Shown here piece after piece: positions 17,973 through 27,752 of a stretch of 64,000 nt of DNA; position 1 is the first letter of the stretch, and each line of letters starts with the position of its first letter. Both the position numbers and the translations under genes were made by a program. The notes beneath the pieces were generated by a model, which made no database searches, had not been told where the DNA came from, and saw only the letters and a program-made list of their open reading frames with translations. The stretch comes from Pyrinomonadaceae bacterium (GTDB lineage Bacteria > Acidobacteriota > Blastocatellia > Pyrinomonadales > Pyrinomonadaceae), in assembly GCA_026129865.1 (NCBI GenBank), contig JAHCHG010000006.1, forward strand, positions 124,001-188,000. Reading direction: 5' to 3'.

Positions 17973-19418
17973 ATGGAAGACATTAAAGAAATTCAAAGAA
18001 GAATTTACCCGCCAATGGTTGAAGGCGAGCATGACTTCGGGACAGTTTCCGACCGGATCAGCGATCTTACTTTAAAGAAGCGAACCCCGATCGGCTGGTA
18101 TATCGGTTTCGCCATCGGCTTTATGCTTCTTCAGGTTTTGATGATGACGGTTACATACCTGCTTTTCACAGGTATCGGAATCTGGGGAAACAATCAGCCG
18201 GTTGGATGGGCGTTCCCGATCATTAATTTTGTTTGGTGGATTGGGATCGGTCATGCCGGAACGTTGATTTCCGCTATTTTATTACTGCTTAATCAAAAAT
18301 GGCGAACGTCAATTAACCGCTTTGCCGAAGCGATGACGCTTTTTGCCGTCGCTTGCGCCGGAATGTTTCCGCTTCTTCATACAGGACGTCCCTGGCTTGC
18401 GTACTGGCTATTCCCGATTCCAAATTCAATGGGAATGTGGCCCCAATTTCGCTCGCCGTTAATGTGGGACGTGTTTGCAGTTTCGACTTACGCTACGGTT
18501 TCTTTATTGTTTTGGTATATCGGATTGATCCCGGACATCGCAACCCTGCGCGATCGCGCGAAGAATAAATATTTTAAGTTCGTTTACGGTTTGCTTTCTT
18601 GGGGATGGCGCGGTTCGGCGCGGCATTGGCACAGGTATGAGATCGCCTATTTGCTGCTGGCAGGTCTTTCAACTCCGCTTGTTCTCTCGGTTCATTCGAT
18701 CGTAAGTTTAGACTTTTCGGTTTCGCAGGTTCCGGGTTGGCACGCGACGATTTTTCCGCCCTATTTCGTTGCGGGAGCGATCTTTGCGGGATTCGCTATG
18801 GTGCTCATTTTATGTATTCCGCTTCGAGCCTGGTATAACCTCAAAGATTTTATTACCGACACCCATTTGATCTATATGGGTAAGGTGATGCTAGCGACCG
18901 GTTTGATCGTGGTTTACGGATACGCGATGGAAGCTTATTTTGGCTGGTACAGTGCAAGCAAGTATGAAGTCTTTATGATTCAGAACCGCATCTGGACCGG
19001 ACCATATTGGTGGTTCTACTGGTTGTTGATATTTTGCAATGGATTGTCGATCCAGCTGCTTTGGTTTAAGAGATTTCGCGAAAGCGCTTTCTGGCTTTTC
19101 GTTATTTCGCTGATTGTCAGCGTTGGGATGTGGCTTGAACGTTTTGTGATCATCATTACCAGTTTGCACAGAGATTTCCTGCCGTCTTCGTGGGCAATGT
19201 TCGCGCCGACGATCTGGGATTGGTCGATGTTCCTCGGAACGCTTGGTCTATTTACTACACTGATCTTTTTGTTTGTTCGATTCCTGCCGGTGATCTCGAT
19301 CTTTGAGGTTCGGACTTTGCTTCCCGAAGCGAATGTTCACGGACACCAGCAGGATTTTGAAGAAAACGTGGTTGAAATCGAAACTACACGAGATCCGGAT
19401 AGAGGTGGTGGAGCATAA
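17973..19418 (+). CDS. actC: Alternative complex III membrane subunit ActC (NrfD-like)
   Basis: A 481-residue polytopic NrfD/PsrC-type protein with about ten hydrophobic helices. The N-terminal helices include WYIGFAIGFMLLQVLMMTV and PIINFVWWIGIGHAGTLIS, and the latter holds a typical conserved WWIGIGHAG motif. C-terminal segments include GMWLERFVIIITSLHRDFLPSS (quoted in part: GMWLERFVII). It forms the quinol-oxidising and possibly proton-moving part of the complex in the inner membrane. It starts 17 bp after actB. The last 40 residues are charged and cytoplasmic. Confidence 0.95.
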   Translation: MEDIKEIQRRIYPPMVEGEHDFGTVSDRISDLTLKKRTPIGWYIGFAIGFMLLQVLMMTVTYLLFTGIGIWGNNQPVGWAFPIINFVWWIGIGHAGTLISAILLLLNQKWRTSINRFAEAMTLFAVACAGMFPLLHTGRPWLAYWLFPIPNSMGMWPQFRSPLMWDVFAVSTYATVSLLFWYIGLIPDIATLRDRAKNKYFKFVYGLLSWGWRGSARHWHRYEIAYLLLAGLSTPLVLSVHSIVSLDFSVSQVPGWHATIFPPYFVAGAIFAGFAMVLILCIPLRAWYNLKDFITDTHLIYMGKVMLATGLIVVYGYAMEAYFGWYSASKYEVFMIQNRIWTGPYWWFYWLLIFCNGLSIQLLWFKRFRESAFWLFVISLIVSVGMWLERFVIIITSLHRDFLPSSWAMFAPTIWDWSMFLGTLGLFTTLIFLFVRFLPVISIFEVRTLLPEANVHGHQQDFEENVVEIETTRDPDRGGGA

Positions 19419-19421
19419 AAT

Positions 19422-19508
19422 TGCGATCAGCCGAGTTTGCCCGCTTTCGGAAAATATAGGGCAACTCACCCATGTCAAGCCGATTGCCAGCAGGAGCGGC
19501 TGATTGCA
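19422..19508. repeat. Inverted repeat in the actC-actD gap
   Basis: tgcgatcagccg (19422-19433) and cggctgattgca (19497-19508) are reverse complements except for one position. The second arm sits directly before the actD start, so a stem could influence its translation. A similar gap structure is not seen between the other act genes. Function is unknown. Confidence 0.45.
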
Positions 19509-19524
19509 AGCGAAGATTATCGTT

Positions 19525-20058
19525 ATGGACAAAAAACTATTTGGCTTTCTTGCGGAATTCGACACGCCGACCGAAATGGTCGACGCGGCGACCAAGGTCC
19601 GCGATGCAGGGTACACTAAAACCGACGCATTTTCTCCGTTCCCGCTTCACGAGATCGACGAAGCACTCGGGATAAAACGCAGCATTTTGCCGTACATGGT
19701 TTTTGCCGGTGGAATTGTCGGACTGCTTTCGGGACTCGGTCTTCAGTACTATGTTCATGTAATCGATTATCCGCTGAACGTCGGCGGGCGACCTTTTTTC
19801 AGCTTGCCCTCGTTCATTCCGCCAATGTTCGAACTGACGATCTTGCTTGCCGCATTTACAGCGGTTTTCGGCATGCTTTTTCTCAACGGGCTGCCGCAGC
19901 CTTATCATCCGGTTTTTAATGTTCCGCGTTTTGCGCTTGCGACGCGAGAAAAGTTTTTCCTTTTGATCGAAAGCGACGATCCGAAATTTGATTACAACGA
20001 AACAAGAAATTTTATGGAAAGCCTAAATCCGCAGGAGGTGTTTGATGTTGAACCGTAA
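19525..20058 (+). CDS. actD: Alternative complex III subunit ActD (DUF3341)
   Basis: The start is ATG 19525 (MDKKLFGFLAEFDTPTEMVDA), the usual DUF3341 N-terminus. A TTG 21 bases upstream is less likely. The 177-residue protein has a cytoplasmic N-terminal domain with GYTKTDAFSPFPLHEID and two membrane helices (about residues 60-80 and 105-130). This is the layout of ActD, a membrane subunit of unknown detailed role in the complex. The 3' end overlaps actE by 14 bp, and the actE ribosome site (aggagg) lies inside actD. The two are therefore translationally coupled. Confidence 0.93.
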   Translation: MDKKLFGFLAEFDTPTEMVDAATKVRDAGYTKTDAFSPFPLHEIDEALGIKRSILPYMVFAGGIVGLLSGLGLQYYVHVIDYPLNVGGRPFFSLPSFIPPMFELTILLAAFTAVFGMLFLNGLPQPYHPVFNVPRFALATREKFFLLIESDDPKFDYNETRNFMESLNPQEVFDVEP

Positions 20059-20725
20059 AACACTGTGGATATTTACATTTGCTGCATTCATCCTGACGGT
20101 TGGATGCCGGTACGATATGCAGGATCAGCCGCGTTACAAACCCTATAAGGCAAGCAGTTTTTTTGCCGATAACAAAGCAATGCGCGATTTGCCGGACGGA
20201 ACCGTCGCGCGCGGAATGCTTCGCGAAGATAAGGTTTTTTATACCGGTAAGAAATTGAATGCCGATCCGGAAGCAGCAGCAAATGTTCAAACGACAACGG
20301 ACGCGCTTGGAAACACGTTAGTTTCAAGCTTTCCAAATGACATAGAAAAGAGTCCGGTGCCGCTAACGAAGGAATTGTTAGATCGCGGTGAACAGCGCTA
20401 CAAGGTATTTTGCATTGTCTGCCACGGTCCGGTCGGGAACGGCGACGGAATGGTCGTCCGACGCGGGTTTTCAAAACCGTCGACTTATAACGACGACCGT
20501 TTGAGAAATGCTCCGGACGGACATTTCTTTGATGTGATGACTAACGGCTGGGGAAAAATGAATAGTTACGCTTCTCAAATTCCACCCGCGGACCGATGGG
20601 CGATCGTCGCTTATATAAGAGCGCTTCAGATCAGTCAAAATCCAAACGCGGCAGCAAATACGATGCCGCAAACCGCACCGAGTCCCGCCGCTTCGCCGGC
20701 AGTTGAGAACGGAGGTGCGAAATAG
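20045..20725 (+). CDS. actE: Alternative complex III monohaem cytochrome c subunit ActE
   Basis: The start is ATG 20045, six bases after an aggagg site; a TTG one codon earlier is not preferred. The 226-residue protein is a lipoprotein: MLNRKTLWIFTFAAFILTVG ends with the lipobox Cys21. One haem site CIVCH lies at 123-127, and the Met in TNGWGKMNSY is a likely sixth ligand. The C-terminal 30 residues are Ala/Pro/Ser-rich (TAPSPAASPA). ActE is the periplasmic mono-haem subunit that hands electrons onward to the oxidase. It is followed 2 bp later by actF. Confidence 0.93.
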   Translation: MLNRKTLWIFTFAAFILTVGCRYDMQDQPRYKPYKASSFFADNKAMRDLPDGTVARGMLREDKVFYTGKKLNADPEAAANVQTTTDALGNTLVSSFPNDIEKSPVPLTKELLDRGEQRYKVFCIVCHGPVGNGDGMVVRRGFSKPSTYNDDRLRNAPDGHFFDVMTNGWGKMNSYASQIPPADRWAIVAYIRALQISQNPNAAANTMPQTAPSPAASPAVENGGAK

Positions 20726-20727
20726 AC

Positions 20728-21963
20728 ATGACAAATTACGAAGCACCGAAAGCAGAAATAGGAAAAATTCAGACGGTCGCTCTTGGAATCGGCGGAATCG
20801 TCTCGCTTGTTGTTTTGGCAGCGGCACTGTTTTTTCCGGACTATCGTGAACAGGCACTTCGCGGTTGGCTGGTGGGATTTGTTTTCTGGGGCGGCATTGG
20901 ATTCGGCGGTCTGGGAATCATAATGCTGCAGTATTTAACGGGCGGCGCGTGGGGCGTTGTTATTCGCCGGATAGTTGAAGCCGCATCGCGAACCATACCT
21001 TGGCTGTTCATCCTGTTTATTCCGATCATTATTGCGGTATACACAGGAAATCTTTACGCGTGGACGCGCGTCGATCTTATCACTGACGAACTGGTAAAAC
21101 ATGCCATCGAACATCGGGGAGCTTATCAAACGCCTTTTTGGTGGATCGTCAGGACGTTAATCTATTTCGCCATTTTCGGCGTGATGACGTTCCTTTTGAA
21201 CAATTGGTCGGCGCGGCAGGATGCGGCGAAAGATTTCGATGAAGCTGCCGGATATCTCGGGACAGCAACGGCTTTTTCCGGTCCGACAATGGTCTTCTAC
21301 GTTTTAACGGTTACCTTTGCGACGGTCGATTGGGTAATGTCGCTCGACGCCGGATGGTTTTCAACTATCTGGGGTTTGCTTTTTGTTGCAAGCTGGGCGC
21401 TGACCGCTTTCTGTTTTTCGATCATCGTTCTGTCTTTTCTTTACGACAAGCCGCCGATGGATAAAGTGCTCGGGAAACGCCATTTTCACGACATCGGAAA
21501 GCTTGTTCTGGCGCTTGTGATGGTCTGGGCATACTTTAATTTTTCGCAATATCTGATCATCTGGTCGGGTAACTTGCCGGAAGAAACACAGTGGTATCTG
21601 ACAAGAATGACGGGCGGATGGGGCATTGTCGGCGTAATTTTAATAGTTTTCCATTTTGCGCTTCCGTTCCTGATCTTGCTTTCGCGTGAAGTTAAAAGAA
21701 AACCGAAGATGCTTGCTTTGGTTGCCGGTTTTATTTTGATCATGCGCATTTCCGATGTGTTCTATTTGATCGAACCTAGTCCAATGGTTGGAGAAGCGCA
21801 TAACACTGCCGGATTTCATATAACTTTGTTCGATATTCTGGCACCGATCGGCATAGGCGGACTCTTTATATGGAGGTTCTTTGTCGAGCTTCAGAAACGT
21901 CCGCTCGTTCCGGTGATGGATCCGTTCCTCGAGAATGCGATCGAGCATGGAAAAGGTCATTAA
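20728..21963 (+). CDS. actF: Alternative complex III membrane subunit ActF (NrfD-like)
   Basis: A 411-residue polytopic membrane protein with about ten helices. It opens near TVALGIGGIVSLVVLAAALF and has GFVFWGGIGFGGLGIIML and FATVDWVMSLDAGWFSTIWG. The last motif (DWVMSLDxxWFSTI) is characteristic of the quinol:cytochrome c oxidoreductase membrane subunit ActF. It is the second NrfD-like core subunit in the inner membrane. It starts 2 bp after actE and ends 17 bp before the next small gene, so the operon is continuous. Confidence 0.93.
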   Translation: MTNYEAPKAEIGKIQTVALGIGGIVSLVVLAAALFFPDYREQALRGWLVGFVFWGGIGFGGLGIIMLQYLTGGAWGVVIRRIVEAASRTIPWLFILFIPIIIAVYTGNLYAWTRVDLITDELVKHAIEHRGAYQTPFWWIVRTLIYFAIFGVMTFLLNNWSARQDAAKDFDEAAGYLGTATAFSGPTMVFYVLTVTFATVDWVMSLDAGWFSTIWGLLFVASWALTAFCFSIIVLSFLYDKPPMDKVLGKRHFHDIGKLVLALVMVWAYFNFSQYLIIWSGNLPEETQWYLTRMTGGWGIVGVILIVFHFALPFLILLSREVKRKPKMLALVAGFILIMRISDVFYLIEPSPMVGEAHNTAGFHITLFDILAPIGIGGLFIWRFFVELQKRPLVPVMDPFLENAIEHGKGH

Positions 21964-21980
21964 GTTTTAAGGGTTAAAAA

Positions 21981-22502
21981 ATGTCGAAACATAAAAATAT
22001 TTTGCAGGATTTAAACAAGCCTTATGAAGCGAACGTGATCGGATTGCGTGCGATCGTTTATTTCTCCGTCGGGTTGTTTTTGCTGATCGTTATCACATTT
22101 TTCCTGATGCAGTTTCTGATGGTTGTAATGGAAAGCGATGCAGCAGAGGCGAAGAAATCGGATAATCCGCTTGCGTTTACGAAGGACGAAGCTCTTCCCC
22201 CGGAACCTAGACTGCAGTCGGCACCCGGATTTGGTGTTGACAGCGAGAAAGGTCGGGTAAATCTGGAACTAGCCGCGCCGCAGGCGGAATATTTGGAATT
22301 GAGCCGTCAATGGAACGAACTCCTGAAGAACGGAAAAAAGGATGAGGCGACCGGAACCGTAATTTCGCTTCCGATAGAAGAAGCAAAGCGGCGGCTTCTG
22401 CCAGAAAACAAAACGACGGGAAAATCTGAAACGGCGGACTCGTCGAGGCTAATGGTTTCGGACGCAAGTGCAGGAAGGAAACAAGCGGTTCGGATTCGAT
22501 GA
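21981..22502 (+). CDS. Small single-pass membrane protein of the ACIII-oxidase operon
   Basis: A 173-residue protein with one transmembrane helix (about residues 26-50, AIVYFSVGLFLLIVITFFLM) and a periplasmic domain. It contains the LPPEPRLQ motif often found in small proteins encoded beside haem-copper oxidases. Its position between actF and the SCO gene suggests an assembly factor or an accessory subunit. I do not recognise a named family and it is not assigned to a known Act letter. The start is the ATG at 21981. Confidence 0.7.
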   Translation: MSKHKNILQDLNKPYEANVIGLRAIVYFSVGLFLLIVITFFLMQFLMVVMESDAAEAKKSDNPLAFTKDEALPPEPRLQSAPGFGVDSEKGRVNLELAAPQAEYLELSRQWNELLKNGKKDEATGTVISLPIEEAKRRLLPENKTTGKSETADSSRLMVSDASAGRKQAVRIR

Positions 22503-22545
22503 ATCGTAGAGAATTAAAATGGTTTTCAGGATCTTGAGGTAGAAA

Positions 22546-23463
22546 ATGACAAAAAGTTCAGGTTTTTCAGCAGTTTTGAAACTGACATTTTTGACGGCGA
22601 TAATTTTTTCGGCAGCGGCTGTCTCCGGTTTCGGTCAAAAAACGGAACATTACAATTCACCGCTTTATTCGCCAAAAACGTACGATCCAAATCAGGGTTC
22701 GACCAGCAATGGAATTCCTACGGCATTGAAAACCGTCGGAATTGAACAAAAGCTGAATGAACAAGTTCCGTTGGAAACCGAGTTTCAGAACGAGAACGGT
22801 GAAACGGTCAAGTTGGGAACATATTTCAATCGCGGTCGACCGGTCATATTGGCACTTGTCTATTTTGAATGTCCGATGCTTTGTAACGAGGTTCTGAACG
22901 GTTTGACGGGTTCTTTGAAAGGAATATCGTTTGACGCCGGTAAAGATTATGACGTCGTCGCGATCAGTTTTGACGCACGTGAAAACGGAAAGACAGAGCT
23001 GAAGCAAAAGAAAAAAGAAAGCTATTTAACGCGATACGGACGAGAAGATTCGGCGGACGGTTTCCATTTTTTGACGGGAACGCAGGAATCTATTGACAAG
23101 ATTACGCATGCGGTCGGTTTTAATTACCATTTCGACGAGGCGACCGAACAGTTTGCACATGCCGGCGGAATAATGATCGTAACTCCTGAGGGAAAGATCT
23201 CCCGATATTTTTACGGCATCGATTATTCGCCGAAAGATCTAAAGTTCGGCTTAATGGAGTCCTCGGAGGGCAAGATCGGAAATCCCGTGGAGCAGCTTTA
23301 TTTGTACTGCTATCACTATGACCCTTCGACTGGAAAATACGGTTTAACGATCCTTAATGTGCTTCGGCTTGCGGGAATAGCAACAATGCTCGGACTTGCC
23401 GGAATGCTATTCGGTTTTTGGCGGTACAACCGGAAAAAGAAAGCGGCGGTTTCAGATTTGTGA
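22546..23463 (+). CDS. SCO1/SenC-type copper chaperone for oxidase CuA site
   Basis: A 305-residue SCO-family protein with a signal segment (residues 12-27), a thioredoxin-like domain and a C-terminal transmembrane helix (about 275-297). The copper site is visible: Cys109 and Cys113 in CPMLC, and His205 in FAHAGGI. Family members deliver copper to, or reduce, the CuA centre of oxidase subunit II, which is encoded next. It stands in the operon between the small membrane protein and subunit II. The C-terminal anchor is an extra compared with one-helix SCO proteins. Confidence 0.92.
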   Translation: MTKSSGFSAVLKLTFLTAIIFSAAAVSGFGQKTEHYNSPLYSPKTYDPNQGSTSNGIPTALKTVGIEQKLNEQVPLETEFQNENGETVKLGTYFNRGRPVILALVYFECPMLCNEVLNGLTGSLKGISFDAGKDYDVVAISFDARENGKTELKQKKKESYLTRYGREDSADGFHFLTGTQESIDKITHAVGFNYHFDEATEQFAHAGGIMIVTPEGKISRYFYGIDYSPKDLKFGLMESSEGKIGNPVEQLYLYCYHYDPSTGKYGLTILNVLRLAGIATMLGLAGMLFGFWRYNRKKKAAVSDL

Positions 23464-23497
23464 TCATAGGTCAGGGTGGTCTGTGAGTGTTAATAAA

Positions 23498-24550
23498 ATG
23501 ATGATTATGCAACAAAATACGTGGATTCCACTGTTTCCCGAACAAGCTTCGACTTTCGCGGGCGATGTGGATTTACTTTATTTCTATCTTATAGCCATTT
23601 CCGCGTTTTTTACGATCGGGATCGTTGCTGCGATATTCTTTTTTGTCGTTAAGTATAGAGAAAGAGAAGCATTTGCGACACCGAAAGAAATTCATGGTTC
23701 AATCGCGCTCGAAACATTGTGGTCGATAATTCCTTTTATCATTTCGATGACAGTGTTTCTCGGCGGTGCGATCGTTTACTACAACCAGTATCGCGTTCCG
23801 GACGAAGCGATGGACGTCTATGTCGTCGGAAAACAATGGATGTGGAAGATCCAGCATGCGACCGGACAGCGGGAAATAAATGAACTGCACGTTCCCGTTG
23901 GACGAAAGGTCAAGCTGACGATGACGACGGAAGATGTACTCCACGATTTTTTCATCCCGGCATTTCGAACGAAAATGGACGTCGTTCCGGGAAGGTATAC
24001 GACGATGTGGTTCGAGGCGACGAAGCCGGGCAAGTATCATCTTTTCTGCGCTGAATATTGCGGTCTAAATCACTCCGGAATGGGCGGTTGGGTCTATGTT
24101 ATGGAACAGCGCGACTTTGACAACTGGCTTGCCGGAAACGTATCCGGACAAACACCGGTTGAAGCAGGACGAGATCTTTTCGAAAATAAACTCGGCTGCG
24201 CATCGTGTCACCAGGGCGGAAAAGATCAGCGAGGTGCAGTTCTTGAAGGTATTTTCGGGAAAGAAGTCAAATTTACGAACGGTCAAAGTGCTATTGTCGA
24301 TGACGCCTATTTGCGCGAATCGATCCTAAATCCCGGAGCAAAGATCGTCGAAGGCTATCAGCCGATCATGCCCACTTTCAAAGGACAGGTGACCGAAGAA
24401 CAGTTGGTTCAATTGATCGCCTATATCAAATCATTAAGCGGAGACGCGGGAACAACGTCGCAGACGGCGGCGACGGCTGCTCCAAAAGCGAGCCCGGAAG
24501 CTGCGGCAAATTCGAATATGCCGTCCAGCGAAACAAAAGGTGGTAACTAG
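23498..24550 (+). CDS. ctaC: Cytochrome c oxidase subunit II with fused cytochrome c domain (caa3 type)
   Basis: The start is placed at ATG 23498; a GTG at 23483 with an AGGGTGG-like site is an alternative. The protein (about 350 residues) has two N-terminal transmembrane helices and a cupredoxin domain with the CuA ligands FCAEYCGLNHSGM (Cys184 and Cys188, then His and Met). A C-terminal cytochrome c domain carries CASCH (234-238), which makes it a caa3-type subunit. A low-complexity Ala/Ser/Pro tail ends the protein. It takes electrons from the ActABCDEF complex or a soluble cytochrome and passes them to subunit I. Confidence 0.93.
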   Translation: MMIMQQNTWIPLFPEQASTFAGDVDLLYFYLIAISAFFTIGIVAAIFFFVVKYREREAFATPKEIHGSIALETLWSIIPFIISMTVFLGGAIVYYNQYRVPDEAMDVYVVGKQWMWKIQHATGQREINELHVPVGRKVKLTMTTEDVLHDFFIPAFRTKMDVVPGRYTTMWFEATKPGKYHLFCAEYCGLNHSGMGGWVYVMEQRDFDNWLAGNVSGQTPVEAGRDLFENKLGCASCHQGGKDQRGAVLEGIFGKEVKFTNGQSAIVDDAYLRESILNPGAKIVEGYQPIMPTFKGQVTEEQLVQLIAYIKSLSGDAGTTSQTAATAAPKASPEAAANSNMPSSETKGGN

Positions 24551-24556
24551 GTAGCT

Positions 24557-26233
24557 ATGCAAAATGTAGATGCAATAAATCTCGAAAATATAAAGGAAGA
24601 AGCTCCGGTCAATTATTTGACCAACGGGTTTACTTTGCGGTCCTGGCTTTTGACCAAAGATCACAAGCGCATTGCGATCATGTATTTGCTGAGCATTTCC
24701 GTATTTTTCATGCTTGGCGGTCTATATGCCTCTGCTATCCGGTTGGAACTTTTGACACCTGCCAGCGATCTGCTCGAATCCGGGACATATAACAAGGTCT
24801 TTACGCAGCACGGCGTGATCATGGTCTTTTTATTTCTAATTCCGGCAATCCCGGCAGTGTTGGGAAATTTCCTGATCCCGCTTATGATCGGCGCGAAAGA
24901 TCTTGCATTTCCGCGGATAAACCTGCTTAGTCTTTATATCTACTGGATCGCCGGCGCTCTTATTGTATTTGCGCTGCTGCAGGGCGGTGTTGATACGGGT
25001 TGGACCTTCTACACGCCGTATTCGACAACCTTCTCCAACAGCTATGTGATGCTTGTCGGACTCGGGGTCTTTGTCAACGGGTTTTCGTCAATTCTGACGG
25101 GACTGAACTTCATTGTCACGATCCATACAATGCGGGCACCGGGAATGACCTGGTTTCGCCTGCCGCTGTTTGTCTGGGCACAATACGCGACGAGCCTGGT
25201 AATGATTCTCGGAACCCCGGTTATTGCGATTACGGTTCTGCTTCTCGCGCTCGAACGACTTGTCGGAATCGGTATATTCGACCCGGCGATCGGCGGCGAC
25301 CCGATCCTTTTCCAGCATCTTTTCTGGTTCTATTCGCACCCGGCTGTTTACATTATGATCCTGCCAGGAATGGGTGTGATCTCTGAACTGATATCGAACT
25401 TTTCGAGGAAGAAGATTTTCGGATACGAATTTATCGCGTTTTCATCGATCGCTATCGCAGTTTTCGGTTTCCTCGTCTGGGGACACCATATGTTCGTCAG
25501 CGGACAGTCGATCTATGCAGGATTGGTCTTTTCCTTCTTGACGATGGTAGTCGCAATCCCTTCTGCGATCAAAGTATTTAACTGGTCAGCCACGCTGTAC
25601 AAGGGTTCGATCTCATACGACACGCCGATGCTTTACGGACTCTTCTTTCTGGGACTGTTTATGATCGGAGGTTTGACGGGATTGTTTCTCGGTTCGGTCG
25701 GTTTGACGGTTCATTTGACGGACACATATTTTATCGTCGCTCATTTCCACTACGTTATGGTCGGCGGACAAGTTTTGGCTTATCTCGGCGGAATTCATTA
25801 CTGGTGGTCGAAGATGACCGGAAAGATCTACTCCGAATTTTGGGGCAAGATCTCGGCAATGCTGGTGTTTGTCGGATTTAACCTGACATTTTTCCCGCAG
25901 TTCATTCTCGGATATTTAGGAATGCCGCGGCGATACGCTTCGTATCCGCCGGAATTCCAGGTACTTAACATTTTTTCTACCGCCGGTGCCTCGATTCTCG
26001 GTATCGGACTGACACTTCCGGTAATTTATCTGACTTATTCCTTCTTTTTCGGCGCGAAAGCATCGGCAAATCCCTGGATGCATCCCGGGCTCGAATGGAG
26101 AACGTCTTCTCCGCCGCCGACCGAAAACTTTGATGTACCGCCGGTGGTTACCTGGGAGGCATATGAATTTGGAGAAGAAAGCGGCTTAGACATCGAAGGG
26201 GCGCGTAAATCGGTCGTTGCGCCGACGGTTTAA
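24557..26233 (+). CDS. ctaD: Cytochrome c oxidase subunit I (A2-type haem-copper oxidase)
   Basis: A 558-residue protein with about 12 transmembrane helices, the catalytic core of a proton-pumping haem-copper oxidase. The copper and haem ligand region shows [17 protein letters not shown] (Tyr259, Ser260, His261). A-type oxidases with Glu have GHPEVY here. The YS in place of the Glu marks the A2 subfamily with an alternative proton-entry path, as described for the caa3 enzyme of Rhodothermus. The CuB His pair is HH in WGHHMF and the haem ligands lie in [11 protein letters not shown]. It is 6 bp after subunit II. Confidence 0.95.
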   Translation: MQNVDAINLENIKEEAPVNYLTNGFTLRSWLLTKDHKRIAIMYLLSISVFFMLGGLYASAIRLELLTPASDLLESGTYNKVFTQHGVIMVFLFLIPAIPAVLGNFLIPLMIGAKDLAFPRINLLSLYIYWIAGALIVFALLQGGVDTGWTFYTPYSTTFSNSYVMLVGLGVFVNGFSSILTGLNFIVTIHTMRAPGMTWFRLPLFVWAQYATSLVMILGTPVIAITVLLLALERLVGIGIFDPAIGGDPILFQHLFWFYSHPAVYIMILPGMGVISELISNFSRKKIFGYEFIAFSSIAIAVFGFLVWGHHMFVSGQSIYAGLVFSFLTMVVAIPSAIKVFNWSATLYKGSISYDTPMLYGLFFLGLFMIGGLTGLFLGSVGLTVHLTDTYFIVAHFHYVMVGGQVLAYLGGIHYWWSKMTGKIYSEFWGKISAMLVFVGFNLTFFPQFILGYLGMPRRYASYPPEFQVLNIFSTAGASILGIGLTLPVIYLTYSFFFGAKASANPWMHPGLEWRTSSPPPTENFDVPPVVTWEAYEFGEESGLDIEGARKSVVAPTV

Positions 26234-26272
26234 CGATCTTTTAGAAAATTGACGATTGGGATCTAAATAAAA

Positions 26273-27175
26273 ATGGCGAATCACGCAGACACACACGACG
26301 ATCATTATCATCCGCCGGGGCTTCAGCACCAGTTCGATGATATGAAACAGCAGATGGATTCCGTAACAATCGGAATGTGGGTTTTCCTCGTCCAGGAAAT
26401 CATGTTTTTCGGCGGATTGTTTACCGTTTACCTCGTTTTCCGCTCGAAATTTCCCATGGCATTTGCCGCGGGCAGTAATCACTTAAACGCTTTCTGGGGC
26501 GGATTGAATACGCTTGTTCTCATCGTCAGCAGTTTGACGATGGCGCTTGCGGTTTACTACGCGCAGAAAGGCAATCGAAATCTGCAGGTCGCCATGATCG
26601 TTCTGACCATGATCTTCGGAACCGTATTTTTGGGTGTCAAAGCGATCGAATATACGGATAAGTATAATCACGGGCTAATTCCTGTCGCAGGCTTGAACAA
26701 AAAAGTCAGAGAAAACGAAGCGCATGCCGAAAAAACCGCCTCGCTCGTCCTGCCGTTTGAAACACAAGTTTCCGCGGCATCAACTGAAGAGTCGCATGTT
26801 TACGTAAATCCGGAAGGAAACTTTCAGTGGAATTACGGAACCGAACTTGCCCAAATGGCTCAGGCGGGCAATTTTTTAACAGCGGACGAAAAGGTCGGAT
26901 ATTTGTCGAATGGAGAGGTAGATCCGGCAAAGTTTCGCGATAAAGTGCAGATATTTTACTGGATCTATTTCGTTATGACCGGTCTGCACGCTGTTCATAT
27001 GATCATAGGTCTGGGAGTTATGGCGTGGCTGCTCCGAAAGGCTTGGCTTGGCACTTTCAGCGCGGCGTATTTTTCACCGGTCGAAATCTCAGGACTTTAC
27101 TGGCACTTCGTCGATATCGTATGGATTTTTCTTTTCCCGCTGCTTTACCTGCTCGGCAGACATTTCATTCATTGA
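26273..27175 (+). CDS. ctaE: Cytochrome c oxidase subunit III with a long inserted loop
   Basis: A 300-residue subunit III, with the start at ATG 26273. The N-terminal helices ([39 protein letters not shown]) and the C-terminal part ([40 protein letters not shown]) match subunit III. Between them, residues about 130-230 form a polar insertion with charged and Gly/Asn-rich text (about 100 residues) where most subunits have a short loop. It lies on one side of the membrane and may contact ACIII or subunit II; that is inference. Same operon as subunits I and II. Confidence 0.93.
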   Translation: MANHADTHDDHYHPPGLQHQFDDMKQQMDSVTIGMWVFLVQEIMFFGGLFTVYLVFRSKFPMAFAAGSNHLNAFWGGLNTLVLIVSSLTMALAVYYAQKGNRNLQVAMIVLTMIFGTVFLGVKAIEYTDKYNHGLIPVAGLNKKVRENEAHAEKTASLVLPFETQVSAASTEESHVYVNPEGNFQWNYGTELAQMAQAGNFLTADEKVGYLSNGEVDPAKFRDKVQIFYWIYFVMTGLHAVHMIIGLGVMAWLLRKAWLGTFSAAYFSPVEISGLYWHFVDIVWIFLFPLLYLLGRHFIH

Positions 27176-27189
27176 GGTTGATTTAATTT

Positions 27190-27537
27190 ATGGAACACAG
27201 AGTTGACGAAACAATAGAAGTTCAGCAGGACGACCACCAGGAACATATCGGTCTGCCGGGTTATTTTGCGGTTTTCCTGATCTTATTTGTCGGCACGATC
27301 GTAACGTATGTGGTTGCGCTCCAAGATCTTGACGGCGCATTGTTTCCCGGCGCCAATACTTTGGTGGCGCTTTCGATCGCATTTTTCAAAATGTCTTGCG
27401 TCATTTTGTTCTTTATGCACGTCCGTTGGAGTTCAAAACTCATTTGGCTGACCGCGGTTTCCGGATTTTTCTGGCTCGCAATTATGTTTGCATTCACAAT
27501 GGGGGATTATTTAACACGTTCGACGGGAACATTTTAA
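27190..27537 (+). CDS. ctaF: Cytochrome c oxidase subunit IV (prokaryotic type)
   Basis: A 115-residue protein with three transmembrane segments (about residues 22-42, 54-80 and 84-104) and HVRWSSKLIW at the middle. The length and helices fit the small bacterial subunit IV found after subunit III in caa3 operons. The gene begins 15 bp after subunit III with a plausible ribosome site. It is the last gene of the respiratory operon, and a hairpin follows within 35 bp. Confidence 0.85.
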   Translation: MEHRVDETIEVQQDDHQEHIGLPGYFAVFLILFVGTIVTYVVALQDLDGALFPGANTLVALSIAFFKMSCVILFFMHVRWSSKLIWLTAVSGFFWLAIMFAFTMGDYLTRSTGTF

Positions 27538-27569
27538 TACGAAAATAGTATTAGTTTCTACAGCTTAAC

Positions 27570-27611
27570 ACGCGGGACGGGCAGCAAAAGGCTATCGTTC
27601 CCGCGTCTTTT
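27570..27611 (+). terminator. Rho-independent-like terminator after the respiratory operon
   Basis: acgcggga (27570-27577) pairs with tcccgcgt (27599-27606) and a short T run (ctttt) follows. It stands 33 bases after the last oxidase gene. The 200-bp gap to the next start also holds a promoter-like ttgcta (27610-27615) and tatgat (27634-27639) with 18-bp spacing, a weak candidate. Confidence 0.7.
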
Positions 27612-27752
27612 GCTATTAGAAAAACGCGTTTTTTATGATAGTATCTGCCGTTTGAATTTCGGAAACCGCCTAAGTCTGTGATGGAACCGTTCTAAGTAAA
27701 CAGGAAACGAAAAAGCAACAGCTAAATTTGATTGAACATCTTAACCCCTTTT

